A DNA stretch of 64,000 nucleotides. It comes from Paenibacillus sp. SYP-B3998. GTDB taxonomy: Bacteria; Bacillota; Bacilli; Paenibacillales; NBRC-103111. Below are positions 24,106 through 33,718 of this stretch, piece after piece (position 1 is the first letter of the stretch; every line of letters begins with the position of its first letter). The stretch covers positions 558,001 through 622,000 of the forward strand of contig NZ_JAAIKC010000001.1 in assembly GCF_010820665.1 (NCBI RefSeq), written 5' to 3'. The position numbers and the translations under genes are program-made. Under the pieces are notes generated by a model, which saw nothing but the letters and a program-made list of their open reading frames with translations, had not been told where the DNA came from and did no database searches.

Positions 24106-25548
24106 ATGAGTACAAACAAGAACAAGCTGACAACAAGTTGGGGGGCTCCCGTTGGGGATAATCAGAACTCCTTAACAGCTGGTTCACGAGGCCCAACGTT
24201 AATCCAAGACGTTCACCTCCTAGAGAAGCTTGCACATTTCAATAGAGAACGCGTACCTGAACGCGTCGTTCATGCGAAGGGGGCAGGTGCGCACGGTTAT
24301 TTCGAGGTGACGCAAGATTTGACGCCCTATACGAAAGCTAGTTTTTTATCAGAGTTGGGAAAACGCACGCCTTTGTTCGTGCGCTTTTCTACCGTAGCTG
24401 GTGAGAATGGCTCTTCGGATACGGTTCGTGATCCACGTGGGTTTGCCGTTAAATTCTATACAGAAGAAGGGAACTATGATTTGGTAGGCAACAACACGCC
24501 CGTTTTTTTCATACGGGATGCCATTAAATTCCCAGATTTTATTCATACACAGAAGCGTCACCCGCAAACACATTTGAAAAATCCGAATGCGGTATGGGAT
24601 TTCTGGTCTTTATCCCCTGAATCATTGCACCAAGTAACGATTCTGATGTCTGATCGTGGCATTCCGGCTACTCTTCGACACATGCATGGCTTTGGCAGCC
24701 ATACATTCAAATGGGTAAATGCGGAAGGTCAAGGCGTATGGGTGAAATATCATTTTAAGACTGAGCAAGGCATTCGTAATTTAGCACCTGAAGTTGCAGC
24801 GCAAATTGCCGGGGACAATCCAGATTACCATACCGAAGACTTATTTAATGCCATTGCCAAAGGGGACTATCCCGCCTGGAAATTGTGTGTGCAAATAATG
24901 CCCTTGGAAGACGCCGACACATATCGCTTTGATCCATTCGACGTGACCAAGGTTTGGTCCCAGAAAGACTACCCTTTAATTGAAGTCGGCCGTATGGTGC
25001 TGGATCGAAATCCAGAAAACTACTTCGCAGAGGTTGAACAAGCAACGTTCTCGCCGGGAACTTTGGTCCCTGGCATTGACGTTTCTCCGGATAAAATGCT
25101 GCAAGGAAGGTTGTTTGCCTACAGTGACGCGCATCGGTACCGCGTAGGCGCCAATCATCAGGCACTACCTATTAATCGGCCGCACAATGAAGTGAATCAT
25201 TATCAACGAGATGGGCAAATGCGCTTTGATCAGAACGGCGGCAGTTCGGTTTATTATGAGCCTAACAGCTCAGGCGGACCTACAGAGACGCCTGCCAATA
25301 AGCAAGTAGCTTATGAGGTGACGGGCGAAGCGGATAGCGTTGCTTATCAGCATGACGATCACTATTCGCAAGCTGGGGATTTATATCGACTGTTGAGCGA
25401 GGAAGAGCGCGCTCGTCTCATTCAAACCATTGTTGGCGCTATGAAGCCTGTGGAAAACGATGAGATCAAGCTGCGACAAATAGGGCATTTTACTAAAGCA
25501 GATCCAGAGTATGGACAACGCATCGCGGAGGGATTAGGTTTATCTTGA
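24106..25548 (+). CDS. katA: Monofunctional heme catalase
   Basis: The 480-residue protein is a clade 3, small-subunit catalase. His56 in [13 protein letters not shown] and the Asn in GNNTPVFF are the distal catalytic residues. Tyr339 in [14 protein letters not shown] is the heme ligand. [14 protein letters not shown] is also canonical. It breaks hydrogen peroxide down to water and oxygen in the cytoplasm. GAGGTGATTCC precedes the ATG. Only 18 bases separate it from the next gene, so the two probably share a transcript. No PerR box was recognised upstream. Confidence 0.95.
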   Translation: MSTNKNKLTTSWGAPVGDNQNSLTAGSRGPTLIQDVHLLEKLAHFNRERVPERVVHAKGAGAHGYFEVTQDLTPYTKASFLSELGKRTPLFVRFSTVAGENGSSDTVRDPRGFAVKFYTEEGNYDLVGNNTPVFFIRDAIKFPDFIHTQKRHPQTHLKNPNAVWDFWSLSPESLHQVTILMSDRGIPATLRHMHGFGSHTFKWVNAEGQGVWVKYHFKTEQGIRNLAPEVAAQIAGDNPDYHTEDLFNAIAKGDYPAWKLCVQIMPLEDADTYRFDPFDVTKVWSQKDYPLIEVGRMVLDRNPENYFAEVEQATFSPGTLVPGIDVSPDKMLQGRLFAYSDAHRYRVGANHQALPINRPHNEVNHYQRDGQMRFDQNGGSSVYYEPNSSGGPTETPANKQVAYEVTGEADSVAYQHDDHYSQAGDLYRLLSEEERARLIQTIVGAMKPVENDEIKLRQIGHFTKADPEYGQRIAEGLGLS

Positions 25549-25566
25549 TAAAACGAGGTGATCACG

Positions 25567-26061
25567 GTGGGGACCCGTTTATTATCAGAACGTTTAATTA
25601 AAAACCACTTTCCACATCTCAGATATGTAAGAATTCATACCCAAGGCAGAAATGAAGCCACCATTTATGCTTGGAATGAAGATTTGCAATTACCAGAGAA
25701 AGAAATACGCGATTTAAGACAATTCGCCTCCGATTATTTGCAACCGTACATCTGCTTTAAAGTAAAGTCGTACAATAGCGTTCAAACTGATCATATTCCG
25801 CATGTCCATGATTTGCCGGAATCCATTATTCAAACAGCGATGACGAGAAACCTTGATCAATATGGCATTGTCGCCGCAATCAATCGCTTGTTCTCCGGCG
25901 GTCATCTGCGTTTTGACAGATATGATTCAATAAGAGGAACGATTCATTTTGAATTTCAGGCGAGTAAGCATCTCCCCTCGGTGGATAAGGAGTTAATAAC
26001 GACCTATCTTAGTGAAATGATTCCTTTAGGGTCGAATTGCGAGGTTGCCTTCTCCTCCTGA
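25567..26061 (+). CDS. Hypothetical protein downstream of catalase
   Basis: The 164-residue protein is soluble, with RYVRIHTQGRNEATIYAWNE at the N-terminus and a central HVHDLPESIIQTAMTRNLDQ. I do not recognise it. GTG at 25567 is chosen because AGGTGA lies just upstream. The in-frame GTG at 25558 overlaps that site. It follows catalase by 18 bases and precedes a terminator, which suggests a function linked to oxidative stress. That is inferred only from position. Confidence 0.6.
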   Translation: MGTRLLSERLIKNHFPHLRYVRIHTQGRNEATIYAWNEDLQLPEKEIRDLRQFASDYLQPYICFKVKSYNSVQTDHIPHVHDLPESIIQTAMTRNLDQYGIVAAINRLFSGGHLRFDRYDSIRGTIHFEFQASKHLPSVDKELITTYLSEMIPLGSNCEVAFSS

Positions 26062-26097
26062 AAGTCTGATCGCAGACTTGGAAATGCGACAGAGAAT

Positions 26098-26143
26098 AAG
26101 CTTAGCCTACTTACCAGATGGTAAATGGACTAAGCTTTTTTTC
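26098..26143 (+). terminator. Rho-independent terminator
   Basis: AAGCTTAG pairs with CTAAGCTT, with an inner TTACC/GGTAA pair, followed by TTTTTTTC. It ends the catalase transcript. Confidence 0.8.
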
Positions 26144-26163
26144 TTTGATCTATGGCATCGGGC

Positions 26164-26301
26164 TTATTGAGAAAACACATAGCGAATAAGCCGAGCCGTT
26201 TTCTTGCCGCCGGGAATCCGTAAAAATAAGACGGATCTACGCGGATTTTGCTTTTGCGGTCTGTCCATGAACTGTCCAAGCGTCATTGATTCTTTTATCA
26301 T
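26164..26301 (-). CDS. Small basic protein (45 residues)
   Basis: On the minus strand, GAGGTGATC precedes an ATG at 26301. The product starts MIKESMTLGQFMDRPQKQNP and ends RLIRYVFSQ. It is basic, with a RRSVLFLRIPGGKKTARLI core that could bind nucleic acid or membrane. It faces away from the serine hydrolase gene, so the promoter region between them is divergent. Confidence 0.5.
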   Translation of the reverse strand: MIKESMTLGQFMDRPQKQNPRRSVLFLRIPGGKKTARLIRYVFSQ

Positions 26302-26512
26302 GCTGATCACCTCGGATTTAGTTATGTATAAGCCTATGTGCGAGAGAAGTTGTCCTATGTGTAAGAAGCGACCTTAATTTGTAGGCCTTGATTAGGGGAA
26401 ATGGTATAATAGTGATGTGGTTTACAAAATATGGAGTACAGAAGCGCCAAGCGATTCGTTCGTTTCGGTAGCAACCAAGCCATGCCTCTGTTTTCATAAA
26501 GGAGTGGAAAGT

Positions 26513-27940
26513 ATGCCAATGAATCAATCTTTACCAAGAAGCCTCCCTGAAGCTCAAGGAATGCCTGCTGAAGCCATTATTTCTTTTGTAAAAGAGATTG
26601 AAAATCGTAGTCTGGAGCTTCATAGCTTCATGGTCGTTCGACATGGTCACGTTGTTGCTGAAGGTTCTTGGGCGCCCTACTCATTAGAACGTCCTCATAT
26701 GCTGTTTTCATTAAGCAAGAGCTTCACATCTACAGCTATTGGATGGCTAGTCGATGAGGGGCGAATTTCATTGAATGATCGGGTTGTTTCCTTTTTCCCA
26801 GAGGCTGTACCGGCAGAAGTTTCCCAATATGTATCCGACATGACCATTCATGACTTGCTCATCATGGGGACAGGGCACGCGGAGGATCCGAGTAGAGAAA
26901 CACGGGATTCCGAAAATTGGGTACAAGCCTTCTTGCACGCGCCCGTTGAGTATGAGCCAGGCACACACTTCGTTTATAACAGTGTGGCTACTTATATGTT
27001 GTCAGCTATTTTACAAGAAATAACAGGCACTACGCTATTGGAATACTTGCAGACCCGGTTGATGGAACCGCTTGGCATCCAAGGTGCAACATGGGAAAGC
27101 TGTCCCCGCGGCATTAACGTTGGCGGCTGGGGGCTGATGATCACAACAGAAGATATTGCCAAATTCGGGCAGCTCTATCTCCAAAAGGGGAAGTGGCGGG
27201 AGGAGCAGATTCTTCCTGAGTCATGGGTGAATAGAGCGACTTCTAAGCAAATCGCCAATGGCTCTAATCCGAATTCCGACTGGACACAAGGCTACGGCTA
27301 CCAGTTCTGGCGCTGTCGCCATGCTGCTTATCGCGGAGATGGCGCGTTCGGACAATTCTGCATCGTCATGCCAGAGCAGGACACGGTCATTGCGATAACT
27401 GCTGGACTGAGTGACATGCAAGCTGTACTCGATGTCATTTGGGAGCAATTGCTGCCAGTCATGAACACGGAGGGGCTGCCGCTAAATCCAGAAGCGAGTG
27501 AGGCGCTATCTGAGGTGTTGAGTCGTCTCAGCTTACACCCACCAAGGCTGCACGCCACTTCAACACTAGAAACAGACATTGCGGGAATTCAGTATGAGCT
27601 AGAAGATAATGAATATCAGCTACGTGCAATTTCTCTCGCTTTTACCGAAGACATCGTCCATCTGACGTATCGAGATGACAAGGGGGAACATACCGTTCAC
27701 TTGGGAAGACAGGAATGGTGTGAGGGACGCTGCTCGCTTTATAGTAAGCACGAAGAGTTGGTATACGGATCAGCCACGTGGCAGGATGCGGCTACACTCG
27801 TAGTAACCATAAGATATGTGGAGACACCGTTTTATTTGACGTTGGAGTTGGCGTTTACGCAGGGAGCCCTGACCTTGCATGTGCGTCGGAATGTTTCATT
27901 CGACAGCGTGGAACCGAAGGCGATTGCTGGAAAAGCATGA
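26513..27940 (+). CDS. Serine hydrolase, class C beta-lactamase family
   Basis: The 475-residue protein has the class C type motifs SLSKSF at about residues 66-71 (catalytic Ser and Lys) and the YNS at about 160 (Tyr-x-Asn/Ser). A glycine-rich ending of the catalytic domain follows. There is no signal peptide, so it is probably a cytoplasmic esterase or peptidase rather than a true beta-lactamase. The last 110 residues form an extra beta-rich domain. AAAGGAG fixes ATG 26513. A TATAAT lies at 26405-26410. Confidence 0.85.
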   Translation: MPMNQSLPRSLPEAQGMPAEAIISFVKEIENRSLELHSFMVVRHGHVVAEGSWAPYSLERPHMLFSLSKSFTSTAIGWLVDEGRISLNDRVVSFFPEAVPAEVSQYVSDMTIHDLLIMGTGHAEDPSRETRDSENWVQAFLHAPVEYEPGTHFVYNSVATYMLSAILQEITGTTLLEYLQTRLMEPLGIQGATWESCPRGINVGGWGLMITTEDIAKFGQLYLQKGKWREEQILPESWVNRATSKQIANGSNPNSDWTQGYGYQFWRCRHAAYRGDGAFGQFCIVMPEQDTVIAITAGLSDMQAVLDVIWEQLLPVMNTEGLPLNPEASEALSEVLSRLSLHPPRLHATSTLETDIAGIQYELEDNEYQLRAISLAFTEDIVHLTYRDDKGEHTVHLGRQEWCEGRCSLYSKHEELVYGSATWQDAATLVVTIRYVETPFYLTLELAFTQGALTLHVRRNVSFDSVEPKAIAGKA

Positions 27941-28037
27941 GCAAACCTGATCGATCTCAGCTTTGCTCAAAGTGTCCTTGGCCAAGGGGTTGTTAAGAAC
28001 TAGGTTTCATTATATAGGCAACATAGGGATGATTAAA

Positions 28038-28075
28038 AAGAGACATGCTGCTTACGTAGCCTGTCTCTTGGTTTG
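28038..28075 (+). terminator. Rho-independent terminator
   Basis: AAGAGACA and TGTCTCTT with an inner GCT/AGC pair form a hairpin after the serine hydrolase gene. The T-tract is short. Confidence 0.7.
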
Positions 28076-28122
28076 TGGATAAGGGTAAAAATCATACCTT
28101 GTATATCGTTCTGATTGTTCCT

Positions 28123-28410
28123 TTAGTTTTCTTTAAATTCAATATCATCAAAATTAGTAATAATTATTAAATCACGTTGACCACCGATACCATCGAATAG
28201 TTCCTTATATGGCGTGTAGGTAATGTCGATCCGGCTGTCTCTTCGATTCCATTGCTCAAATACTTCCTTGGTGATCTCAAATGGAAGCAGCGGCTTAATC
28301 GTGCGCTTACTATGTACAACAATTAACCTATCCCCGTCTTTTGCAATCACAACATTGTTTCTATAAATCATTTTTAGATGGTTTTCTTTATTTTGATGAT
28401 ATACGCTCAT
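28123..28410 (-). CDS. Hypothetical protein
   Basis: The 95-residue minus-strand protein reads MSVYHQNKENHLKMIYRNNV, then a beta-rich basic segment (DRLIVVHSKRTIKPLLPF) and an acidic end (TNFDDIEFKEN). It is soluble and unrecognised. GGAGGGGAACGT precedes the ATG. A gap of 150 bases separates it from the divergent 5'-nucleotidase gene. Confidence 0.6.
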   Translation of the reverse strand: MSVYHQNKENHLKMIYRNNVVIAKDGDRLIVVHSKRTIKPLLPFEITKEVFEQWNRRDSRIDITYTPYKELFDGIGGQRDLIIITNFDDIEFKEN

Positions 28411-28561
28411 ACGTTCCCCTCCGATGTATACCTTATTATAATAACAATTGGAAAGATTAGCAATGCTATTTCCTTTTCAAAAACATTACATCCCCTTAAT
28501 CTTCCATTGAAGTTTGTGTGCTACGTTAATTAAAGACTAATCCATGGAAGGAAGCGATTGA

Positions 28562-30433
28562 ATGAAAAATTTACGTACGATTTCTCTCCTAGCTTTTGGA
28601 ACGATGACGTTGAGTCTTTTAGCAGGTACAGCGTATGCGGAATCGAAAACAGATTTTCATACGGAATGGATGCAAAAAAACGGCATATTAGAAGGGGAAG
28701 CTGGTGGTAATCTCGCTGTAGAACGCGACCTCACGACGGCAGAGGCCGTTACGCTGCTTGCGCGTGTAAAAGGAGAAACGAAGCTCCAAGCTGACCCGAC
28801 CTCCACGCATTGGGCTTCCGCACAGCTTACTTGGGCTGTCAAGAAAGGGTATTTGACTGCGGATGAAGCGAAGCTTCCTGGTAGCAAAGTGACCGCAGCA
28901 AGGCTCAATCAACTGTTGACTAAAGCAGGCTACCCATCCGTTCTTCTCCAAGGTGACTCGGTGAAGCGCGGCGCTGCTTTCAATGCGCTGGCCGAAGCCG
29001 TGACAACGCACGTCACCATCGCTCATATGAACGATACGCACGGGCATATTACAGAAAATAAATCCGGCGGCGAGTTCGGCTATGCGAAGATTGCTACAGT
29101 CTTGAAGGGATGGCGTGCCGAGAACCCGAATTTCCAACTGGTAGATGCGGGCGATACTTTTCAAGGGACCGTTTTCGTCAATCAATTCAAAGGGGAGTCC
29201 CTTCCGCCTCTTCTAAAGGCATTAGGCGTTAATGTCATGGAAGCCGGCAATCATGAATTTGATTACGGCGTAGATCAAACCTTGAAGCTGCGCAGCCTGA
29301 TTCCCTACCCGATGCTCGGCGTGAATGCGGTCAAAAGCGACGGCCAACCGCTATTGGACAAGGTTTATCGTTTCGAAGCAGGTGGACAGAAATTCGTGAT
29401 GTTCGGATTAGTCACGCCGGAAACAGCAATTTTAACGCACCCTGATAATGTAAAGGGAGTTACGTTCAAAGATCCAATTGAGACAGCGAAGGCAATGGTG
29501 GCAGAATTGAAGGAGAAGGGCGAGCACATCATCTTGCTTTCCCATAACGGCGTGGAGATTGACCGAGAGATTGCCAAGCAAGTTTCTGGTATTGAATTAA
29601 TTATTGGCGGACATTCGCATACGAAAATATCGCAGCCTGAACTGGTGAACGGTACTTACATTGTGCAGGATTGGGAGTATTTCAAGTCGCTTGGTAGGGC
29701 CGATTTGTATTATTTGAATGGTAAACTTGTGGGTTTAACGGACAAGCTTAAGGAATATGACGAGAAAGTCACAGAAGATGCTGAAATGGCGAAGCTGGTG
29801 AAGGAAGTAACGGACCGTATTGACAAATCGTTGAACGTAACGATTGCTCGCACGGACGTCCTTTTGGAAGGAGATCGAAACATCGTGCGTAAGCGGGAAT
29901 CGAATCTGGGTAACTTCATTACCGATGCGATGGTGTCCCGTGCTAAGACCATTAAGGGATATGAAGCCGATGTCGCCATCACGAATGGCGGAGGCATTCG
30001 AACAGAGATTAAACCGGGGGATATTACCAAGAAGGCGTTGTATGATGTGCTTCCGTTCCCCAATACCATCGTGGTCGTAACAGCAAAAGGCAGTGAGCTT
30101 AGAGCAGCTTTAGAGAACGGGGTTTCTCAAGTGGAAAACGGCGCAGGCCGGTTCCCGCAAGTGAGCGGCCTTACTTTTACATGGAATTCGTCCAAGCCTG
30201 CGGGTTCTCGCGTTGTTGATGTGAAGGTTGGTAGTCAACCACTTGATTTGAACAAAAGTTATCGGATTGCGACCAATGATTTTATGGCTGCAGGCGGTGA
30301 CGGGTACGATATGTTCAAGGATAAGAAAGCCTACAACACGGGGATTACACTATATGAATTGATCGAAGAAACGCTGATTCAGCAGAAGAGTGTGTCAGCG
30401 AAAACGGAAGCTCGCATTACTGATTTGAAATAG
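28562..30433 (+). CDS. Secreted 5'-nucleotidase with S-layer-like N-terminus
   Basis: The 623-residue protein has a signal peptide (to about residue 27), then about 110 residues like S-layer-homology repeats (DLTTAEAVTLLARVKGET, THWASAQLTWAVKKGYLTAD). The metallophosphatase domain follows: HMNDTHGHI at about 157, DAGDTFQG, GNHEFDYG, and IIGGHSHT. Last is a 5'-nucleotidase C-terminal domain (VAITNGGGIRT, AAGGDGYDM). It should dephosphorylate nucleotides at the cell surface. GGAAGG precedes the ATG. A terminator follows, so it is monocistronic. Confidence 0.93.
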   Translation: MKNLRTISLLAFGTMTLSLLAGTAYAESKTDFHTEWMQKNGILEGEAGGNLAVERDLTTAEAVTLLARVKGETKLQADPTSTHWASAQLTWAVKKGYLTADEAKLPGSKVTAARLNQLLTKAGYPSVLLQGDSVKRGAAFNALAEAVTTHVTIAHMNDTHGHITENKSGGEFGYAKIATVLKGWRAENPNFQLVDAGDTFQGTVFVNQFKGESLPPLLKALGVNVMEAGNHEFDYGVDQTLKLRSLIPYPMLGVNAVKSDGQPLLDKVYRFEAGGQKFVMFGLVTPETAILTHPDNVKGVTFKDPIETAKAMVAELKEKGEHIILLSHNGVEIDREIAKQVSGIELIIGGHSHTKISQPELVNGTYIVQDWEYFKSLGRADLYYLNGKLVGLTDKLKEYDEKVTEDAEMAKLVKEVTDRIDKSLNVTIARTDVLLEGDRNIVRKRESNLGNFITDAMVSRAKTIKGYEADVAITNGGGIRTEIKPGDITKKALYDVLPFPNTIVVVTAKGSELRAALENGVSQVENGAGRFPQVSGLTFTWNSSKPAGSRVVDVKVGSQPLDLNKSYRIATNDFMAAGGDGYDMFKDKKAYNTGITLYELIEETLIQQKSVSAKTEARITDLK

Positions 30434-30444
30434 CTATAAAGAGT

Positions 30445-30476
30445 AAAGGCAGATGCGCATCTGCCTTTATTTTTTC
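30445..30476 (+). terminator. Rho-independent terminator
   Basis: AAAGGCAGATGC and its exact complement form a perfect 12-bp stem followed by an ATTTTTTC run. Confidence 0.88.
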
Positions 30477-30810
30477 TTCAACATATACAGATTATCCTGA
30501 AATATATGATTATTGCCAGCATAATTGCATTACAAAAATTGATACTGAGGTCAAATGTAAACGCTAAAAAAACCAAAGGGATGCTTTCCCTAAGGCTTTA
30601 CTTCGTCTGGTTCTTTCAATACAAGACTATAGTGCTATTATATTCCGTAAATTATATCGAACATTGTCGAACACCAGATAAAGAAATTTTTAGAAACTAC
30701 GCGTGTTGTAGAAAAAAATGTTAACATGACTTCTGGGCCTATGACTTTATATATCAGCATAGTGACATTAGACTCAGCATATAAACACAATTATTTGTAA
30801 CTGGTAGCTC

Positions 30811-30836
30811 TTGCGCACGGCCTAGGCCGTGCGCAA
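30811..30836. promoter_or_regulatory. Perfect 26-bp palindrome upstream of the secreted protein
   Basis: The palindrome TTGCGCACGGCCT joined to AGGCCGTGCGCAA ends 33 bases before the ATG at 30870 and 19 bases before the ribosome binding site region. The sequence is GC-rich in an AT-rich leader. It is either a dimeric operator or, in RNA, a very stable hairpin in the 5' leader. It has no T-tract, so it is not a terminator. The rest of the gap 30477-30869 holds nothing else I can support. Confidence 0.75.
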
Positions 30837-30869
30837 TGCCATACATATCCTTCAGGAGGTCATCACGTA

Positions 30870-31733
30870 ATGAAAACGATTCAAATGAAAAAGTCTGTAT
30901 TTGTTTCAACCATTGTAGCCGCAAGCTTGATTTTCGGCTCCGTAGGGGTATTTGCTTCAAGTGGTCTGGAAAAGATTCAAGCGTTCTTAAACCACGATAT
31001 TAAATTCACGGTTGACGGTAAAGCTTGGACGCCAACAGACAGTGACGGTAACGAACTGACACCAATCATCTATGATGGTTCCTCTTACGTACCAGCAAAA
31101 GCGGTAGCAGAGAAGATGGGTGGTTCAGTTAAGTGGGATGCGAGCAGTCAAACTATTCGCTTGACGACATCTTCTAACAAGTCCACTGATGGTGTCCCGT
31201 ACAAAGACGGTGGGTCTTCTTCTACACCTTCGAAGCCAGCTCCGAGTCCAGATCCAGTAGACGTACCTTCTGGTGACGGGGTTATGGTACTTGGTGATAA
31301 AGAAGCGACAACAGCTAAAATGAAAGAACAAGCTGTTGCTATCATTAAATTGTACGGGGATGCGTTGGAGACAGGTAGTACGGCTAAATTCGATGCTTAT
31401 GTCGACAAATTCGTAGCTGAAAAGCGTGATCACTCTCCGATCTCACTTGGTCGTCAGTATTACAAAGATGAGTTCAAAAAGAAAGTAAAAGGCGCGATTG
31501 CAGTTAATGATACGGATAAAATTACAGATTATGCAAAAACAATGAAGGCTGTTAAGTCTTCGGATGTTGAAGTATATCATGTAAGCAATAAGACTGAGTT
31601 CAGTCAAAGCTTTGAATATAATTTCTACCCGAAAGATTGGAGTGCTTTCAGCAGTGTTTATGTACACTTTACATTCTCCGCGGATCAATATGACAGTAAC
31701 AACTTCATTCTTGAGGAAGTTAGGATTAGCTAG
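30870..31733 (+). CDS. Secreted copper-amine-oxidase-N domain protein
   Basis: The 287-residue protein has a signal peptide ending near VFAS (about residue 30). A KIQAFLNHDIKFTVDGKAW segment and the Cu-amine-oxidase-N hallmark (DGSSYVPAKAVAEKMGGSVK, then WDASSQTIRL) follow. A Ser/Pro linker leads to a second domain from about residue 145 with an AKMKEQAVAIIKLYGDALET helix. This domain is typical of Paenibacillus extracellular proteins and has no oxidase activity of its own. AGGAGGT is the ribosome binding site. A broken relative lies at 8418. Confidence 0.88.
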   Translation: MKTIQMKKSVFVSTIVAASLIFGSVGVFASSGLEKIQAFLNHDIKFTVDGKAWTPTDSDGNELTPIIYDGSSYVPAKAVAEKMGGSVKWDASSQTIRLTTSSNKSTDGVPYKDGGSSSTPSKPAPSPDPVDVPSGDGVMVLGDKEATTAKMKEQAVAIIKLYGDALETGSTAKFDAYVDKFVAEKRDHSPISLGRQYYKDEFKKKVKGAIAVNDTDKITDYAKTMKAVKSSDVEVYHVSNKTEFSQSFEYNFYPKDWSAFSSVYVHFTFSADQYDSNNFILEEVRIS

Positions 31734-31757
31734 TATTAATTTAATGTGTTAACAAAT

Positions 31758-31808
31758 GAAAAGGCAGTCGTATATCTGTATATCAGATGTCGGCGAGCCT
31801 TTTCTTTT
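31758..31808 (+). terminator. Rho-independent terminator
   Basis: GAAAAGGC and GCCTTTTC form the stem base with extra internal pairing (ATATC/GATGT region) and a T-rich end. Confidence 0.7.
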
Positions 31809-31849
31809 AAATAACGAAATGTATTTTAGATCATGGTCATAGCTTCAAA

Positions 31850-31879
31850 ACCTACAGCATTGCTGTGGGTATTTTTTTA
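31850..31879 (+). terminator. Second hairpin terminator
   Basis: ACCTACAGC and GCTGTGGGT pair with one wobble around ATT, followed by ATTTTTTT. It backs up the terminator at 31758 or ends a small unseen transcript. Confidence 0.7.
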
Positions 31880-31981
31880 TTTAAAATCTAAAAAATAGAA
31901 AAAATGAAACTTTATGGGTGTTAAAAGCGTCAATAGCAGTGGAAATGGATATTATTTGGTAAAAGAATAGGAGGAATGAAG

Positions 31982-33553
31982 ATGGAACATGAAGTTTATG
32001 CAGATATTGCGATAATAGGAGGTGGTGTCGGCGGCTGTGCGGCGGCTATGGCGGCCTGCAGCTTGGGCAAGAAAGTATATTTGACAGAGGAATATGAATG
32101 GATTGGGGGGCAATTGACAAGTCAGGCTGTTCCTCCGGACGAGCATAAATGGATTGAGCAGTTCGGTTGCACGCGCAACTACCGCAAGTTCCGAGGACTC
32201 GTGCGTAAATATTATGCGCAATATTTCCCTCTTTCTGATTATGCTCGATCGGTTGCTTACCTGAATCCAGGCAATGGAGGGGTTAGCCGATTATGTGCTG
32301 AGCCTCGCGCGATGCTCGCTGTGCTTCAACTGATGCTAGCGCCTTTCTTAAACAGTGGAAGGCTAATTATTAACACTCGCTGCAAAGTAGTCAAAGCAGA
32401 TACGGTAGGAGACGAGATTAAATCGGTTACTGTGCAAGATATATACGGCGGGAAAATAACCATTCATGCCTCTTACATCCTTGACGCTACGGAGAGTGGT
32501 GATGTTCTTCCTTTGGCAGGGGTTGAATATGTCACGGGTGCTGAGTCCAAGTGCGAAACGAATGAACCCCATGCTTTGGATGGGCCGGCGAATCCCCGTG
32601 ATATCCAGGCATTCACCTATTGCTTTGCCATGGATTATTATGAGGGTCAGAATCATCGGATTGACAAGCCCAAAGATTATCATTTCTGGCGCTCGTATCA
32701 ACCGGATTTCTGGCCAAATCCGTTGCTAAATTGGGTATCTCCCGACCCTAAGACGCTTGAACCAACAGAGGAAACACTATTCCCCGGCACGGATAAGTAT
32801 CCGTTATTTATTTACCGCCGTATTATTGATACGAATAACTTTGTACCAGGGACTTATCCTTCAGATATTTCGCTTGTGAATTGGGCTCAAAATGATTACT
32901 TTTTAGGTAATATTTACGAGGTTCCGGAGCATGTAGCAGAGAGAAATCGTCAGCAAGCCAAACAATTAAGCTATTCCCTTCTGTATTGGCTTCAGACAGA
33001 AGCGCCGCGCCCCGATGGAAAGATGGGATACCCGGGGCTACGCCTGCGGCCGGACGTAGTCGGTACGAGAGATGGGATGGCTCAGGCGCCGTATATTCGT
33101 GAATCGCGACGGATAAAAGCAGAATTTACGGTATTAGAACAGCATATTAGCGCTGCGGTTCGGGGTGAGCATGGCGCTGAAGTGTTCCCGGATAGTGTAG
33201 GCATAGGTTGTTATCGTATTGACTTGCATCCTAGTATGAGTGGAAGGAATTTCCTTGATATTTCTTCGCTTCCTTTTCAGATTCCACTAGGCAGCCTAAT
33301 TCCACAGCGGACTAAAAACTTATTAGCTGCATGTAAAAATATTGGCACAACCCATATTACGAATGGTTGTTATCGGCTCCATCCCGTAGAATGGAACATT
33401 GGCGAATCGGCTGGTTACGTAGCGGCCTTTTGCTTAAATAAAGGCTGCACACCGAGTGAAGCGCGTGCAAACCCGAGTAAGCTAGAAGAACTGCAAGCGC
33501 TGCTAACCGCTCAAGGTGTTGAGTTGTCATGGCCGAAGATTGGAGCGGTCTAG
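31982..33553 (+). CDS. FAD-dependent oxidoreductase (FAD_oxidored type)
   Basis: The 523-residue protein opens with the dinucleotide-binding motif DIAIIGGGVGGCAAAMAACS at about residues 7-26. It then has EEYEWIGGQLTSQ, a conserved region in this family. A second FAD-contact segment (ATESGDVLPLAGVEY) and CKNIGTTHITNGCYRLHPVE with NIGESAG near the end complete the fold. Members act on small organic substrates; this one is not specified. AGGAGG sits eight bases before ATG 31982; the ATG at 31976 is too close. It is monocistronic. Confidence 0.88.
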   Translation: MEHEVYADIAIIGGGVGGCAAAMAACSLGKKVYLTEEYEWIGGQLTSQAVPPDEHKWIEQFGCTRNYRKFRGLVRKYYAQYFPLSDYARSVAYLNPGNGGVSRLCAEPRAMLAVLQLMLAPFLNSGRLIINTRCKVVKADTVGDEIKSVTVQDIYGGKITIHASYILDATESGDVLPLAGVEYVTGAESKCETNEPHALDGPANPRDIQAFTYCFAMDYYEGQNHRIDKPKDYHFWRSYQPDFWPNPLLNWVSPDPKTLEPTEETLFPGTDKYPLFIYRRIIDTNNFVPGTYPSDISLVNWAQNDYFLGNIYEVPEHVAERNRQQAKQLSYSLLYWLQTEAPRPDGKMGYPGLRLRPDVVGTRDGMAQAPYIRESRRIKAEFTVLEQHISAAVRGEHGAEVFPDSVGIGCYRIDLHPSMSGRNFLDISSLPFQIPLGSLIPQRTKNLLAACKNIGTTHITNGCYRLHPVEWNIGESAGYVAAFCLNKGCTPSEARANPSKLEELQALLTAQGVELSWPKIGAV

Positions 33554-33611
33554 CAACAAGAAAATGAACATGAAGATTACACGTGCATAAAGATGGCTTA
33601 GACGCATGTAG

Positions 33612-33646
33612 GACCGCTGATCTTGATTAGCGGTCTTAGCGTTTTT
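33612..33646 (+). terminator. Rho-independent terminator
   Basis: GACCGCT and AGCGGTC form the stem, followed by TTAGCGTTTTT. Confidence 0.75.
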
Positions 33647-33718
33647 AAAGCATAATAGGTTTATAAGAGTATATAAGCTTAACTAGATGCAGAAGGCACA
33701 ATTGGTTGGGGGAATAGC

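Noticed and set aside
28657-28908. Minus-strand frames across the nucleotidase, catalase and other long genes
   Set aside because: They are antisense frames of high-confidence genes with no ribosome binding sites.
30506-30724. A 72-codon frame before the palindrome
   Set aside because: It has no ribosome binding site, its Cys/aromatic composition is random, and it covers the likely promoter region of the secreted-protein gene.
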